Positions 8,146-16,313 of a DNA stretch of 64,000 nucleotides are shown here, piece by piece. The stretch's first letter is position 1; every line of letters begins with the position of its first letter. Source of the DNA: Neorhizobium galegae (lineage in GTDB: Bacteria; Pseudomonadota; Alphaproteobacteria; Rhizobiales; Rhizobiaceae). The position numbers were made by a program, and so were the translations under genes. The stretch lies in the NCBI RefSeq assembly GCF_017877055.1, contig NZ_JAGIPG010000001.1, positions 1,736,001 through 1,800,000 of the forward strand, written 5' to 3'. The notes below the pieces were generated by a model. It searched no databases. It was not told where the DNA came from and was given only the letters and a program-made list of their open reading frames with translations.

Positions 8146-10224
8146 TTATCGGCGGTCGAGCGTTTCGGCGAGCCGCACCAGGTCGAGGAAACCACCCCGA
8201 TATCCGAACGCATCCTCGCCGCGGGCATTGCGCGCCATGTCGAGGATCAGGCGGTAGGGATAGGCGTCGAGCGCATCGGCGCCGCGCAGTTTCTGGCCGA
8301 AGGCGGCGACGGCCGTGGCGAAACGCACGTCCTGAGGCGCCGCCGAGAAGTCGCGCACCGCATTCATCTCGGTGACAACAGTGGTGATCAGCTTGCTGGT
8401 GTCGCCATCCGGCTGCTTGTAGCGGATTTTGACGAAGGCCATTTCATCGCTGATCGCAACCGGCGCGGAGGGCGCTGCCGGGCCGTAACGTAGTGGCTCG
8501 TTGAGCGCCGAGGCACTCCCCTTCGGCGTCACCTCGTAGATTGCCGTCACCGCATGGCCGGAACCAATATCGCCGGCATCCACCCGGTCGTTGTTGAAAT
8601 CCTCGCGCTTCAGCGCCCGGGTCTCGTAGCCGACCAGGCGGTATTCGGAGATCTGCTGCGGGTTGAACTCCACCTGGATCTTGACGTCCTTGGCGATCGG
8701 GAAAAGCGTCGAGCCGGCCTCGTCGACAAGCGACTTCTGCGCCTCGGCAAGGGTGTCGATATAGGCAGCCGTGCCGTTGCCGTTCTGGGCGAGCGTCTGC
8801 ATCAGGCTGTCGTTGAGATTGCCCTTGCCGAAGCCAAGAACCGACAGAAAAATGCCGTCCTTGCGGCGCTGCTCGATGATCCGCTTGAGCTCTTCGTCGC
8901 TGGAGGCACCCACATTGAAATCGCCGTCGGTCGCCAGCATCACCCGATTGACGCCGCCCTGGATGAAGGCCTGGCGGGCCAGCCGATAGGCCGCATCGAT
9001 CCCTTCCGCGCCAGCCGTCGAGCCGCCCGGCCTCAGATTGTCGATCGCGGCGAGGATCCTGTCCCGTTCCCGGGCGGATGTCGGCTCCAGCACCGTCCCG
9101 GCGTTGCCGGCATAGGTGACGATCGAGACCTTGTCCTCCGGCTTCAATTTGCCGACCAGCAGGCGGAAGGCGCTTTTCAGGAGCGGCAGCTTGTCCGGCG
9201 CGTTCATCGAACCCGAAACGTCGATCAGGAAAACAAGATTGGCGGCAGGCTGAGAAGCCGGCGCTGTCTCGAAGCCCTTGATCGCCACATGCATCAGCCG
9301 CGTGCCGGTATTCCACGGCGTCGGCGTGACGGTGACGGTGGTACGGAACGGCTCGTCAACCGTCTGCGGCCGCGGCCAGTCATATGGGAAGTAGTTGATC
9401 ATCTCCTCCACCCGCACGCTGTCCGGATCGGGCAGCCGCCCTTCCATCAGCGCGCGGCGGACGAGGGCATAGGACGCTGTATCGACGTCGACGGAGAAGG
9501 TCGAGACCGGATCCGTCGCAACGCTTTTCACCGGGTTGGTTTGTGCATTGGCGAAGCGGTCGCGGCTTTCTTCGAGCGGCGGCAGGATTCCGTGCTCAGT
9601 GGGCGCATAACGTGGAGCGACCGCCAACGGCGCCGCGCGTTCCGCCATGGCTGGCGGTGCGGGCATGGGACCGGGAGCCGTGGAAGCGGCAGGCGCACCG
9701 CTCCGCTTAACCGCACCGCCAGCTGTCTCCTGCCTGTTCAGCAGCCGAGCACCATCCGCCACGCTCGGATCGCTCTGCTTCGGGGATTGAGCCGGCTGTG
9801 GGGCATCGGTCTTTCGATCCGCTTCCCGCTGCCGCGGCGCAGCCGGTGTCGCGATTGACGGCACCGGCACTTTTTCCAGGGTCGGCTTCGGCGCGTCCAG
9901 GACTTGCGGCAGGTTGACCTGACCCGAGTTTGGCAGGTTACCGCGCGTCAGTTCGAAGGTCAGCAGGGCGGCTGCAGGAATGATCAGCATCGTCGCAAGC
10001 GCCGAGCCGGCGAGATAACGGTGTTGGGTGACCATGGGGGTGCTCCAGATCCGGTTGAGAACGGAGTTTTGACGCCGCCACCAGGAACTTCCTTTGCTGC
10101 GCGCTGCATTTTTTTCCGTCTCGTCGAACGCCTGCATGGCGGCGGCAAGCGCACGGGCGTGTGCCGTGCTGGAAGCGCGGGGCGCCGGGGGCAGGTTGCC
10201 GAGCTGGTCGAATTCGTCCGTCAT
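8146..10224 (-). CDS. Membrane-anchored von Willebrand factor A protein (YfbK-like), putative anti-sigma partner
   Basis: The 692-residue protein has a cytoplasmic N-terminal part of about 70 residues, one membrane helix at about 71-91, a Pro/Ala-rich linker to about 210, a YfbK N-terminal domain (about 210-320), a vWA domain with the metal site DVSGSM at 335-340 and TDGD later, and a C-terminal DUF3520-like region. The vWA domain would sit in the periplasm and bind a ligand through a divalent metal. The gene starts 2 bases after the stop of an ECF sigma factor gene, so the short cytoplasmic part is a good candidate for an anti-sigma domain. That role is inference from topology and gene pairing. 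Confidence 0.88.
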   Translation of the reverse strand: MTDEFDQLGNLPPAPRASSTAHARALAAAMQAFDETEKNAARSKGSSWWRRQNSVLNRIWSTPMVTQHRYLAGSALATMLIIPAAALLTFELTRGNLPNSGQVNLPQVLDAPKPTLEKVPVPSIATPAAPRQREADRKTDAPQPAQSPKQSDPSVADGARLLNRQETAGGAVKRSGAPAASTAPGPMPAPPAMAERAAPLAVAPRYAPTEHGILPPLEESRDRFANAQTNPVKSVATDPVSTFSVDVDTASYALVRRALMEGRLPDPDSVRVEEMINYFPYDWPRPQTVDEPFRTTVTVTPTPWNTGTRLMHVAIKGFETAPASQPAANLVFLIDVSGSMNAPDKLPLLKSAFRLLVGKLKPEDKVSIVTYAGNAGTVLEPTSARERDRILAAIDNLRPGGSTAGAEGIDAAYRLARQAFIQGGVNRVMLATDGDFNVGASSDEELKRIIEQRRKDGIFLSVLGFGKGNLNDSLMQTLAQNGNGTAAYIDTLAEAQKSLVDEAGSTLFPIAKDVKIQVEFNPQQISEYRLVGYETRALKREDFNNDRVDAGDIGSGHAVTAIYEVTPKGSASALNEPLRYGPAAPSAPVAISDEMAFVKIRYKQPDGDTSKLITTVVTEMNAVRDFSAAPQDVRFATAVAAFGQKLRGADALDAYPYRLILDMARNARGEDAFGYRGGFLDLVRLAETLDRR

Positions 10225-10226
10225 GG

Positions 10227-10754
10227 TCAGACCACCTCCTTCTTCAGAAGGTCCTTCAATCGTTTGCGAGCCTCGTGCAGATGCCAGGAGACCGTGTTTT
10301 CGCTGCAGTCGAGAATGCCCGCCGCAGCCGCATGGGAGAGGCCCTCGCTATGAACCAAAAGGACTGCATCCCGCTGCTTTTCCGGCAGGCGGCGCACCGC
10401 GGCCCACAGCCAGTCGCCGCGGTCGTCTTCCTCCGATTCCAGATGCGAAAAGAAGATCGGATCGTTTGCGAGCCGGTCATGGTCGCGCCGCTGCCGGGAT
10501 AATCGGCGCTGATGGTCGCGCACCGCATTCAGTGTCAGCGTGTAGAGCCAGGTGCGGAACGCGGACTGTCCCTTGAAGCCGCGGATCGCCTTGCCAAGAC
10601 GGATGCAGACGTCCTGGGCAATGTCTTCCGCATCGCTTTGTGAGCCGCACCAGCGCCAGGCGACGGCATGAATGAAATCGTAATGCGTCTCGACGAGCGC
10701 TGAGAACGCATTGCGGTCGCCCTGGCATGCCTTATCGAGGATTTCCGCGCTCAC
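10227..10754 (-). CDS. ECF-family RNA polymerase sigma factor
   Basis: The 175-residue protein contains sigma region 2 (DAEDIAQDVCIRLGKAI and FRTWLYTLTLN) and region 4 (RLPEKQRDAVLLVHSEGLSH with the helix-turn-helix SENTVSWHLHEARKRL). It would direct RNA polymerase to a small regulon, controlled by the vWA membrane protein encoded 2 bases downstream. A promoter-like pair GGAATT/TCTAAG lies about 30 bases upstream and suggests autoregulation. The length is typical of ECF factors without extra domains. Confidence 0.92.
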   Translation of the reverse strand: MSAEILDKACQGDRNAFSALVETHYDFIHAVAWRWCGSQSDAEDIAQDVCIRLGKAIRGFKGQSAFRTWLYTLTLNAVRDHQRRLSRQRRDHDRLANDPIFFSHLESEEDDRGDWLWAAVRRLPEKQRDAVLLVHSEGLSHAAAAGILDCSENTVSWHLHEARKRLKDLLKKEVV

Positions 10755-10784
10755 TTATCCGCCCGCTTTTCCGTCGCTTGAAAA

Positions 10785-10810
10785 CTTAGACGTTTCCCTC
10801 GGAGAATTCC
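10785..10810 (-). promoter_or_regulatory. Putative ECF-type promoter of the sigma/vWA operon
   Basis: Read on the minus strand, GGAATT (10805-10810) and TCTAAG (10785-10790) are separated by 14 bases, resembling the GGAA/TCTAA pattern of sigma-E-like promoters. The -10 element lies about 30 bases before the sigma start codon at 10754. Autoregulation of ECF genes is common, but the spacing is somewhat short, so this is tentative. Confidence 0.35.
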
Positions 10811-10836
10811 TTGGGGGGCAAGAAAAAATTTTAAGT

Positions 10837-11514
10837 TCAGCGCATCAGCGCTTCCATATGGAATTCGAGCTGCTTCGGCGGGTAGCGATACCTTGCACCG
10901 ACCGGACAGGCATTGCGAGCGACACAGCCGGAAACCATGCACGTCGCCTTGCCCGCGTCGCCCGCAAGATAGGCTCGGCATCGGGGAATGTCGAAGCCCG
11001 ACAGGCTGACCGCATTGACGGGACAGGCCGACAGGCAGGGCTTATCCGCGCAGCTCTCGCAAGGATGCCTGGCCTCATCGGGCGATTTCTCGATCGCAAA
11101 CGGAAAACCGAGAGCGCCGCGATAACCGTGCCAGAGCCCGAACTGCGGATGGATGAGGATGCCGAGCGGCGACGACTTCAGCCCTTCGGCCTTCATCGCC
11201 CATTGCTGGAACGGCTGCCAGGGCGGATCGGACGGAAAATAGGCGGCGGCTCCGAGTTGTTCGGCGAGCGGCCGGATCAGCGTCTTCGACCACGTATCGA
11301 GGGGATCGGGACAGTCATGGACTTTTCGCCATTCCGTAAACTCCGGCCAGATCGAACCTCCGACATTGCCGAGTAGTACGACGGCCCGTGCAAGGGTACC
11401 GTCGCCCAGCAACGGCCCCTCGCCCGGTCCGAAATTCACCACGCCGCGGATCAGGATGCCGTGGGGTTCGAGCGACGCGGCAATCTCGTCGAGAACTGGT
11501 GAAGGCGGCCTCAC
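10837..11514 (-). CDS. Two-cluster 4Fe-4S protein, QueG/CblC-like core
   Basis: With the GTG at 11514 the protein has 225 residues (RPPSPVLDEIAASLEPHG). The C-terminal third has two cysteine sets: CESCADKPCLSACP, and a second made of RCR, ATCMVSGC and ACPVGARY, enough for two [4Fe-4S] clusters. Just before them IHPQFGLWHGYRGAL resembles the HP-x-YG-x-W segment of QueG, reductive dehalogenases and CblC, families that bind cobalamin. It follows the MttB gene by about 100 bases on the same strand, so it may feed electrons to the corrinoid protein or its reactivase. Cofactor binding by the first domain is inference. The start is uncertain because AGGGG is only a weak ribosome binding site. Confidence 0.8.
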   Translation of the reverse strand: MRPPSPVLDEIAASLEPHGILIRGVVNFGPGEGPLLGDGTLARAVVLLGNVGGSIWPEFTEWRKVHDCPDPLDTWSKTLIRPLAEQLGAAAYFPSDPPWQPFQQWAMKAEGLKSSPLGILIHPQFGLWHGYRGALGFPFAIEKSPDEARHPCESCADKPCLSACPVNAVSLSGFDIPRCRAYLAGDAGKATCMVSGCVARNACPVGARYRYPPKQLEFHMEALMR

Positions 11515-11615
11515 CGGGGCCCCTGGTATCTGTAATGCGGTCGCCAGACCCCCTCCTGGATGAAATCGGCGACCAGTCTGGCGCCGCCTTGCTCCCTGGC
11601 GGCATCGGGCTCTCT

Positions 11616-13190
11616 TCAGGTGAAGGCGTCGGGCATCGAATCCTTGCGATCCCGGATGAAGGCGAGCAACGCCTCGTCGATCGCGGGATCGAGCGGCGGC
11701 GCTTCGTAGCTGTCGAGCCAGGAGCGGCAGAGCGCGTTGGCGCGCTGCTCGATCCGCTTCTCGCCCTCGATCTCCCACTGTTCGAAGGAATTATTGTCCA
11801 TCAGCGCCGAACGATAGAAGGCCGTCTGGAAATGCGCCTGCGTATGGGCACAACCGAGATAATGGCTGCCGGGGCCGACTTCGCGGATGGCATCGAGCGC
11901 CTGGCCTTCTTCGGACAAATCGACACCCTGCGCCATCTTCTGCATCATGCCGAGCTGGTCCTGGTCGATCATGAACTTCTCATACGAAGACACCAGGCCG
12001 CCTTCCAGCCAGCCGGCGGCATGCAGCACGAAATTGGTGCCTGCAAGCAGGGTCGTATTGAGCGTATTGGCCGATTCATGCGCCGCCTGCGCATCGGGCA
12101 CTTTCGAGCCGCAGAGCGAACCGCCGGTGCGGAACGGCAGGCCGAGGCGGCGGGCGAGTTGTGCGGCGCCATAGGAGACCAGCGACGGTTCGGGAGTCCC
12201 GAAGGTCGGGGCACCCGACTGCATCGAGATCGACGCCGCGAAGGTGCCGAACAGAACCGGCGAGCCCTTGCGGATCAGCTGCGTCAGCGCAGCTCCTGCC
12301 AGCACTTCGGCAAGGATCTGCGTCAGCGTGCCCGTCACCGTCACCGGGCTCATGGCGCCGGACAGGATGAAGGGTGACACGACGGAGGCCTGGTTATGCC
12401 GGGCGTAGACCTTGAGCGCGCCGAGCATGGTTCCGTCGAACACCATCGGCGAGTTGGCGTTGATGAGGTTCAGGGTGACGCAGTTGTTCTCGACGAACTC
12501 GTCGCCGAACACCAGCTTCGTCATGGCGACCGTGTCCTCGGCGCGCTCCGGCGCGGTGACCGATCCCATGAACGGCTTGTCGGAATATTTGATATGGCTG
12601 TAGACCATGTCGAGATGCCGCTTGTTGACCGGCACATCGACCGGCTCGCAGACCGTGCCGCCCGACGAATGCATCGACGGCGCCATGTAGGCGAGCTTCA
12701 CGAAATTGCGGAAATCCTCGATCGTCGCATAACGGCGCTTGCCGTCGAGATCGCGCACGAAGGGAGGCCCGTAGACCGGCGCGAACACGGTCGCCTTGCC
12801 GCCGATCTGGACATTGCGTTCCGGATTGCGGGCATGCCAGGTGAATTCGCTCGGTGCGGTCTTCAGGAGTTCGCGGCAGAGCCCCTTGGGGAAATGCACC
12901 CGGTGGCCCTGGACATCGGCACCCGCCTTCGCCCAGAGATCGAGTGCTTCGTCGTCGTCGCGGAATTCGATGCCGATCTCTTCGAGGATGAGATCCGCAT
13001 TGCGCTCGATGAGAGCCAGTCCCTCCTCGTCCAGCACCTCGTAAACACCTATCTTGCGGGTGATATAGGGCAAGGAGAGGCCGGGACCGTTGCCCGCACG
13101 CGCCGCCCGGCGGCCTGCCGCGCCCCGCTCGCCGCGGCCGCGTCTTGCTCCACCGCCTGCCGGTTCCGTCTCTGGGGTCAAATCGTCCAT
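11616..13190 (-). CDS. MttB-superfamily corrinoid methyltransferase (non-pyrrolysine), likely quaternary amine demethylase
   Basis: The 524-residue protein belongs to the trimethylamine methyltransferase family (SLPYITRKIGVYEVLDEEGL, GGTVCEPVDVP, AGWLEGGLVSSYEKFMIDQD, GPGSHYLGCAHT). No in-frame amber codon is present, so it is of the non-pyrrolysine kind to which MtgB (glycine betaine), MtpB and MtcB belong. It would move a methyl group from a quaternary amine to the corrinoid protein encoded divergently at 13452. The start ATG at 13190 has a strong AGGTGAGG site. Residues 12-36 form an Arg/Gly-rich tail (ARRGRGERGAAGRRAARAG) ahead of the catalytic barrel. Glycine betaine is the likeliest substrate from context. 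Confidence 0.9.
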   Translation of the reverse strand: MDDLTPETEPAGGGARRGRGERGAAGRRAARAGNGPGLSLPYITRKIGVYEVLDEEGLALIERNADLILEEIGIEFRDDDEALDLWAKAGADVQGHRVHFPKGLCRELLKTAPSEFTWHARNPERNVQIGGKATVFAPVYGPPFVRDLDGKRRYATIEDFRNFVKLAYMAPSMHSSGGTVCEPVDVPVNKRHLDMVYSHIKYSDKPFMGSVTAPERAEDTVAMTKLVFGDEFVENNCVTLNLINANSPMVFDGTMLGALKVYARHNQASVVSPFILSGAMSPVTVTGTLTQILAEVLAGAALTQLIRKGSPVLFGTFAASISMQSGAPTFGTPEPSLVSYGAAQLARRLGLPFRTGGSLCGSKVPDAQAAHESANTLNTTLLAGTNFVLHAAGWLEGGLVSSYEKFMIDQDQLGMMQKMAQGVDLSEEGQALDAIREVGPGSHYLGCAHTQAHFQTAFYRSALMDNNSFEQWEIEGEKRIEQRANALCRSWLDSYEAPPLDPAIDEALLAFIRDRKDSMPDAFT

Positions 13191-13451
13191 GTGTCCTCAC
13201 CTCGCCTTTTGTTGGCGCCTTTGTTCTGATGCGCCATGCTAGGCTCAACTGCAAGCCGAGCCCTGCCTTTCTGCGTCACGGGTTTGCGCAGGACAGACAT
13301 TCCGACCTCGTCACGCCGTCGTTTTTCCGACGCGCCGCTGTCGCATACGAAAGAAATTGCCAAGCGAAATAAAGGTACAGATAGTCGAGACGGTCAGCGT
13401 CTGATTTGCCGGCTTGAAACCGCCGGCCCCTCGAACGAAGGGAAGCATTGC

Positions 13452-14153
13452 ATGTCCGACGACGAAATCATCCTGGCGGAACTTTCCGACGAGGAACTCG
13501 TGCAGCAGATGCACGACGACCTTTACGACGGCTTGAAGGAGGAGATCGAGGAGGCGACCAACATCCTGCTCGCGCGCGGCTGGACGCCCTATGACGTCCT
13601 CACGAAGGCGCTGGTCGAAGGCATGCGCATCGTCGGCATCGATTTTCGCGATGGCATCCTGTTCGTGCCGGAAGTGCTGCTCTCGGCGAATGCCATGAAG
13701 GCCGGCATGTTCATCCTGCGGCCGCTTCTGGTCGAGACCGGTGCTCCGAAACTCGGCAAGATGGTGATCGGCACCGTCAAGGGCGACATCCATGACATCG
13801 GCAAGAACCTCGTCGGCATGATGATGGAGGGTGCGGGCTTCGACGTCGTCGATCTCGGCATCAACAATCCGGTCGAAAACTATCTTGAGGCGATCGAGCG
13901 GGAACAGCCGGATATTCTTGGAATGTCGGCACTTCTAACCACGACCATGCCCTATATGAAGGTCGTCATCGACACCCTGAAGGAAAAGGGCATGCGCGAC
14001 GACTATATCGTCCTGGTCGGCGGCGCGCCGCTCAACGAGGAGTTCGGCAAGGCGGTCGGTGCCGATGCCTATTGCCGCGATGCGGCGGTCGCCGTCGAAA
14101 CGGCAAAGGAATATATCCGCCGCAAGCACAACAGCCTTGCCGCCGGCGCCTGA
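13452..14153 (+). CDS. Corrinoid (cobalamin-binding) methyl carrier protein, MtbC/MtgC-like
   Basis: The 233-residue protein has a helical cap domain (about 1-95) and a B12-binding Rossmann domain with DIHDIGKNLVGMM, supplying the His that coordinates cobalt, followed by SALLTTTM and VGGAPL. It accepts a methyl group from the MttB protein and hands it to the tetrahydrofolate methyltransferase. The ATG at 13452 follows GAAGGGAAG; an upstream extension of the frame is rejected. The first 35 residues contain about 14 Asp/Glu and only one Lys (starting MSDDEIILAELSDEE), in contrast to the basic tails of its partner enzymes. A perfect 8-bp stem CCGGCGCC/GGCGCCGG flanks the stop codon (14143-14161) and may weaken read-through. 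Confidence 0.93.
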   Translation: MSDDEIILAELSDEELVQQMHDDLYDGLKEEIEEATNILLARGWTPYDVLTKALVEGMRIVGIDFRDGILFVPEVLLSANAMKAGMFILRPLLVETGAPKLGKMVIGTVKGDIHDIGKNLVGMMMEGAGFDVVDLGINNPVENYLEAIEREQPDILGMSALLTTTMPYMKVVIDTLKEKGMRDDYIVLVGGAPLNEEFGKAVGADAYCRDAAVAVETAKEYIRRKHNSLAAGA

Positions 14154-14183
14154 GGCGCCGGAGGGCTTGCTGACGGCGACGCC

Positions 14184-14342
14184 TTAGCGCGCGGCGCGAT
14201 CGACCCGGCGGCCCGCGTCCTGCGTGGCGTTGACGGTATTGGCCGTGTCCTTGCCTATGCCGCGAATGGTATTGCCGCAGGATGTAAGTGAAACCATCGT
14301 CGCGAGAAGTGCCGCGATCACCGTGACTGTCTTGGCCGTCAT
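14184..14342 (-). CDS. Entericidin A/B-family small lipoprotein
   Basis: The 52-residue product MTAKTVTVIAALLATMVSLTSC... has a lipoprotein signal peptide with lipobox LTSC and the entericidin-like mature part GNTIRGIGKDTANTVNATQD. Entericidins are small membrane lipoproteins of uncertain function, linked in enterics to a programmed-death/stress toxin-antidote pair. The ATG at 14342 has GGAG upstream; the longer frame is not needed. The gene lies on the opposite strand between the corrinoid protein gene and the next co-directional genes, and its promoter overlaps the start of the DUF1638 gene. Confidence 0.82.
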   Translation of the reverse strand: MTAKTVTVIAALLATMVSLTSCGNTIRGIGKDTANTVNATQDAGRRVDRAAR

Positions 14343-14374
14343 GATAGAATACTCCGATGAAGAGGAAGGAATTT

Positions 14375-14998
14375 GTGACGGAAATTGAATTTCCGGCAAA
14401 GGAACGTTCAACTCGCGAAAAAGTTCACGTGATCGCGTGCGGAGCGATCGCGCGGGAAATTCTCGCCGTTTCCAGGCAGCAGGGCCTCGGCCATATCGAC
14501 CTCAACTGTCTTCCGGCCATCTGGCATGCCTATCCGCAAAAGATCGTTCCGGGGCTAGAGAAAGCCGTAGCCGAGGCGCGGCAAGCGGGTTTCGAAAAGA
14601 TCTTTTTCGCCTATGCGGATTGCGGAACCGGCGGCGAGATCGACCGGCTCTGCGAGCGCGAGGGCATAGCCCGCATCGAGGGCCCACACTGTTATTCCTT
14701 CTTCGCCGGAAACGACGTTTTTGCCGCGAAAGCGGACGAAGACCTGTTCTCGTTTTTCCTGACGGACTTCCTTGCCCGCCAGTTCGAGGCCTTCGTCATC
14801 GAACCGCTCGGCCTCGACCGCCACCCGCAGCTGAAGGACATGTATTTCGGCAATTACCGAAAACTCGTCTATCTCAGCCAGGAAGAAGACAAGGTCCTCC
14901 AGGACAAGGCGCGTGGCGCCGCCGAATATCTCGGCCTGGAATACGAATACCGCTTCACCGGTTATGGCGACCTCACGCAGGCGTTACGCTCGGTTTAA
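14375..14998 (+). CDS. DUF1638 family protein
   Basis: The product (207 residues from the GTG at 14375) matches the DUF1638 family pattern: VHVIACGAIAREILAV near the start, HIDLNCLPAIWHAYPQKIVPG, then YADCGTGGEIDRLC and GPHCYSFFAGNDVF. Conserved Cys and His residues (ACGA, NCLPAIWH, ADCG, HCYSFF) suggest a metal or corrinoid site. Members often sit beside methylamine-type methyltransferase genes; the biochemical role is unknown. AGGAAGGA stands 5 bases before GTG 14375, so I prefer it to ATG 14357, which lacks a ribosome binding site. A formyltransferase-like gene follows 58 bases later. Confidence 0.85.
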   Translation: MTEIEFPAKERSTREKVHVIACGAIAREILAVSRQQGLGHIDLNCLPAIWHAYPQKIVPGLEKAVAEARQAGFEKIFFAYADCGTGGEIDRLCEREGIARIEGPHCYSFFAGNDVFAAKADEDLFSFFLTDFLARQFEAFVIEPLGLDRHPQLKDMYFGNYRKLVYLSQEEDKVLQDKARGAAEYLGLEYEYRFTGYGDLTQALRSV

Positions 14999-15056
14999 CC
15001 GTTTCTTCGGGCCTTCGTCGGAAGAGTGCGGTCCTGCGCTTTTTGCGGAGGGATCG

Positions 15057-15830
15057 ATGCAGGACGGGAATTCTCGGATCGTGGTGATGACATCGGGCGG
15101 GGTGAACCCGCAGGTGATGATCAACGCATTGGCAAAACATTTTCCCGACCTGCATGTCATCGAGGAACAGCCGGAATCGAAGGGCACGCTGCTGAAACGC
15201 CGCGCCCGACGATTCGGCTGGTTCACCGCGCTCGGTCAGCTCGCTACGATGATCGCATCGAGGCTCACCAAGAGCGTGGCGGCAAGGCGCTCCGCCGAGA
15301 TCATCCGCGACTACGGCCATTCCGCCGAACTGAACCCGGCAATCCCCGTGACGCGCGTAGCATCACTCAACGATCCGGCCTGTCACGCAGCGGTGACAAG
15401 CCTGAAGCCGGCAGCGATCTTCACCATATCCTGCGGCATCCTGTCGCCCGCTACACTTGCCGCAATGCCCTGCCCCGTCATCAATTTCCATGCGGGTATC
15501 AACCCGATGTATCGCGGCCAGATGGGTGGTTACTGGTCGCGTGTGGAAGGTGACGAGAAGAATTTTGGGGCGACCGTGCATCTGGTCGACAAGGGCATCG
15601 ATACCGGCGGGACGCTCTACGAGAACCGCGTGACGCCGGCGCGCGCCGATACGCTCGCCACCTATCCGCTGCTGATGACCGCCTCTTCCGTCGATATCAG
15701 CGTCCATGCTCTTCAGGACGCCATCGACGGCACCTTGAAGCCGTACCAGCCGCAAGGCCCGTCCGCACTGCGTTTCCCGCCGCCGATCTGGACCTGGCTA
15801 TACCACGGGCTGACCCGGAAGATCTGGTAA
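15057..15830 (+). CDS. Formyltransferase-fold protein (PurN/Fmt N-terminal domain)
   Basis: This 257-residue protein carries the formyl-transferase motif INFHAGINPMYRGQMGGYWS, in which Asn and His match two of the catalytic residues of PurN/Fmt, and VDKGIDTGGTL supplies the Asp. It lacks the C-terminal domain of methionyl-tRNA formyltransferase. The N-terminus (SRIVVMTSGGVNPQVMINAL) resembles the entry strand of the fold, and residues about 35-75 contain an unusual basic segment (LLKRRARRFGWF). ATG 15057 follows a perfect GGAGGG site; the upstream frame is rejected. Embedded in a one-carbon gene group, it probably uses formyl-tetrahydrofolate. Acceptor unknown. Confidence 0.82.
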   Translation: MQDGNSRIVVMTSGGVNPQVMINALAKHFPDLHVIEEQPESKGTLLKRRARRFGWFTALGQLATMIASRLTKSVAARRSAEIIRDYGHSAELNPAIPVTRVASLNDPACHAAVTSLKPAAIFTISCGILSPATLAAMPCPVINFHAGINPMYRGQMGGYWSRVEGDEKNFGATVHLVDKGIDTGGTLYENRVTPARADTLATYPLLMTASSVDISVHALQDAIDGTLKPYQPQGPSALRFPPPIWTWLYHGLTRKIW

Positions 15831-15959
15831 CCGGCATCCGGCCCCGCATCCCGCAAGGCAATCCCATCGCCGCGTCGTATTTTGCTGGGTGCGACGTCGT
15901 CGCAAGCGCAGTCTTGTCGCCCGCAGCCGTGCATGCTGCGCCTCAATACGGAGGAATTC

Positions 15960-16262
15960 ATGGCCGACCGCATCGTCGTCTTCTGGCGGGATATTCCGGC
16001 TCAGGTGATCATCAAGAAGGGCCGCCAGACTGCCAAGCGGGAATTGTCGCTGCGCTTCACCGAGGCGATCGACATGTGCGCGATGCGCAGCGGCGCCGCC
16101 GGCACGGACGACTACCTTGCAGAATGGCGCAAGGCCGAGCCGACCGTCGTTTCCGACGATCTTGAAGCCGAAGCCGACAGGGCGGCCGCCGAGCTCGAGG
16201 CGGCCTACGACAGGGAAAAACTCGTCGCGCTGGTGAAGACGGGCGGCCGTGACATCGCCTGA
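15960..16262 (+). CDS. Virulence_fact-type small conserved protein
   Basis: The 100-residue protein (MADRIVVFWRDIPAQVIIKK) matches what is known as the Virulence_fact family (PF13769): an N-terminal strand-rich half with FWRDIPAQV and RFTEAIDMCAM, and a charged helical C-terminal half. Start ATG 15960 has CGGAGGAATTC upstream. The function is not established; the family name is historic. It lies 51 bases before the methyl-tetrahydrofolate methyltransferase gene and is probably co-transcribed with it, suggesting an accessory role in the corrinoid pathway. Confidence 0.78.
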   Translation: MADRIVVFWRDIPAQVIIKKGRQTAKRELSLRFTEAIDMCAMRSGAAGTDDYLAEWRKAEPTVVSDDLEAEADRAAAELEAAYDREKLVALVKTGGRDIA

Positions 16263-16313
16263 CGTTCAGACTGCCACATCGTTTGGCGCCGCGTCGCGCG
16301 CCTGGAGGAAGAA

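Noticed and set aside
11616-13190. MttB as a pyrrolysine protein
   Set aside because: The reading frame contains no in-frame amber codon and no pyrrolysine genes are seen; it fits the non-pyrrolysine branch.
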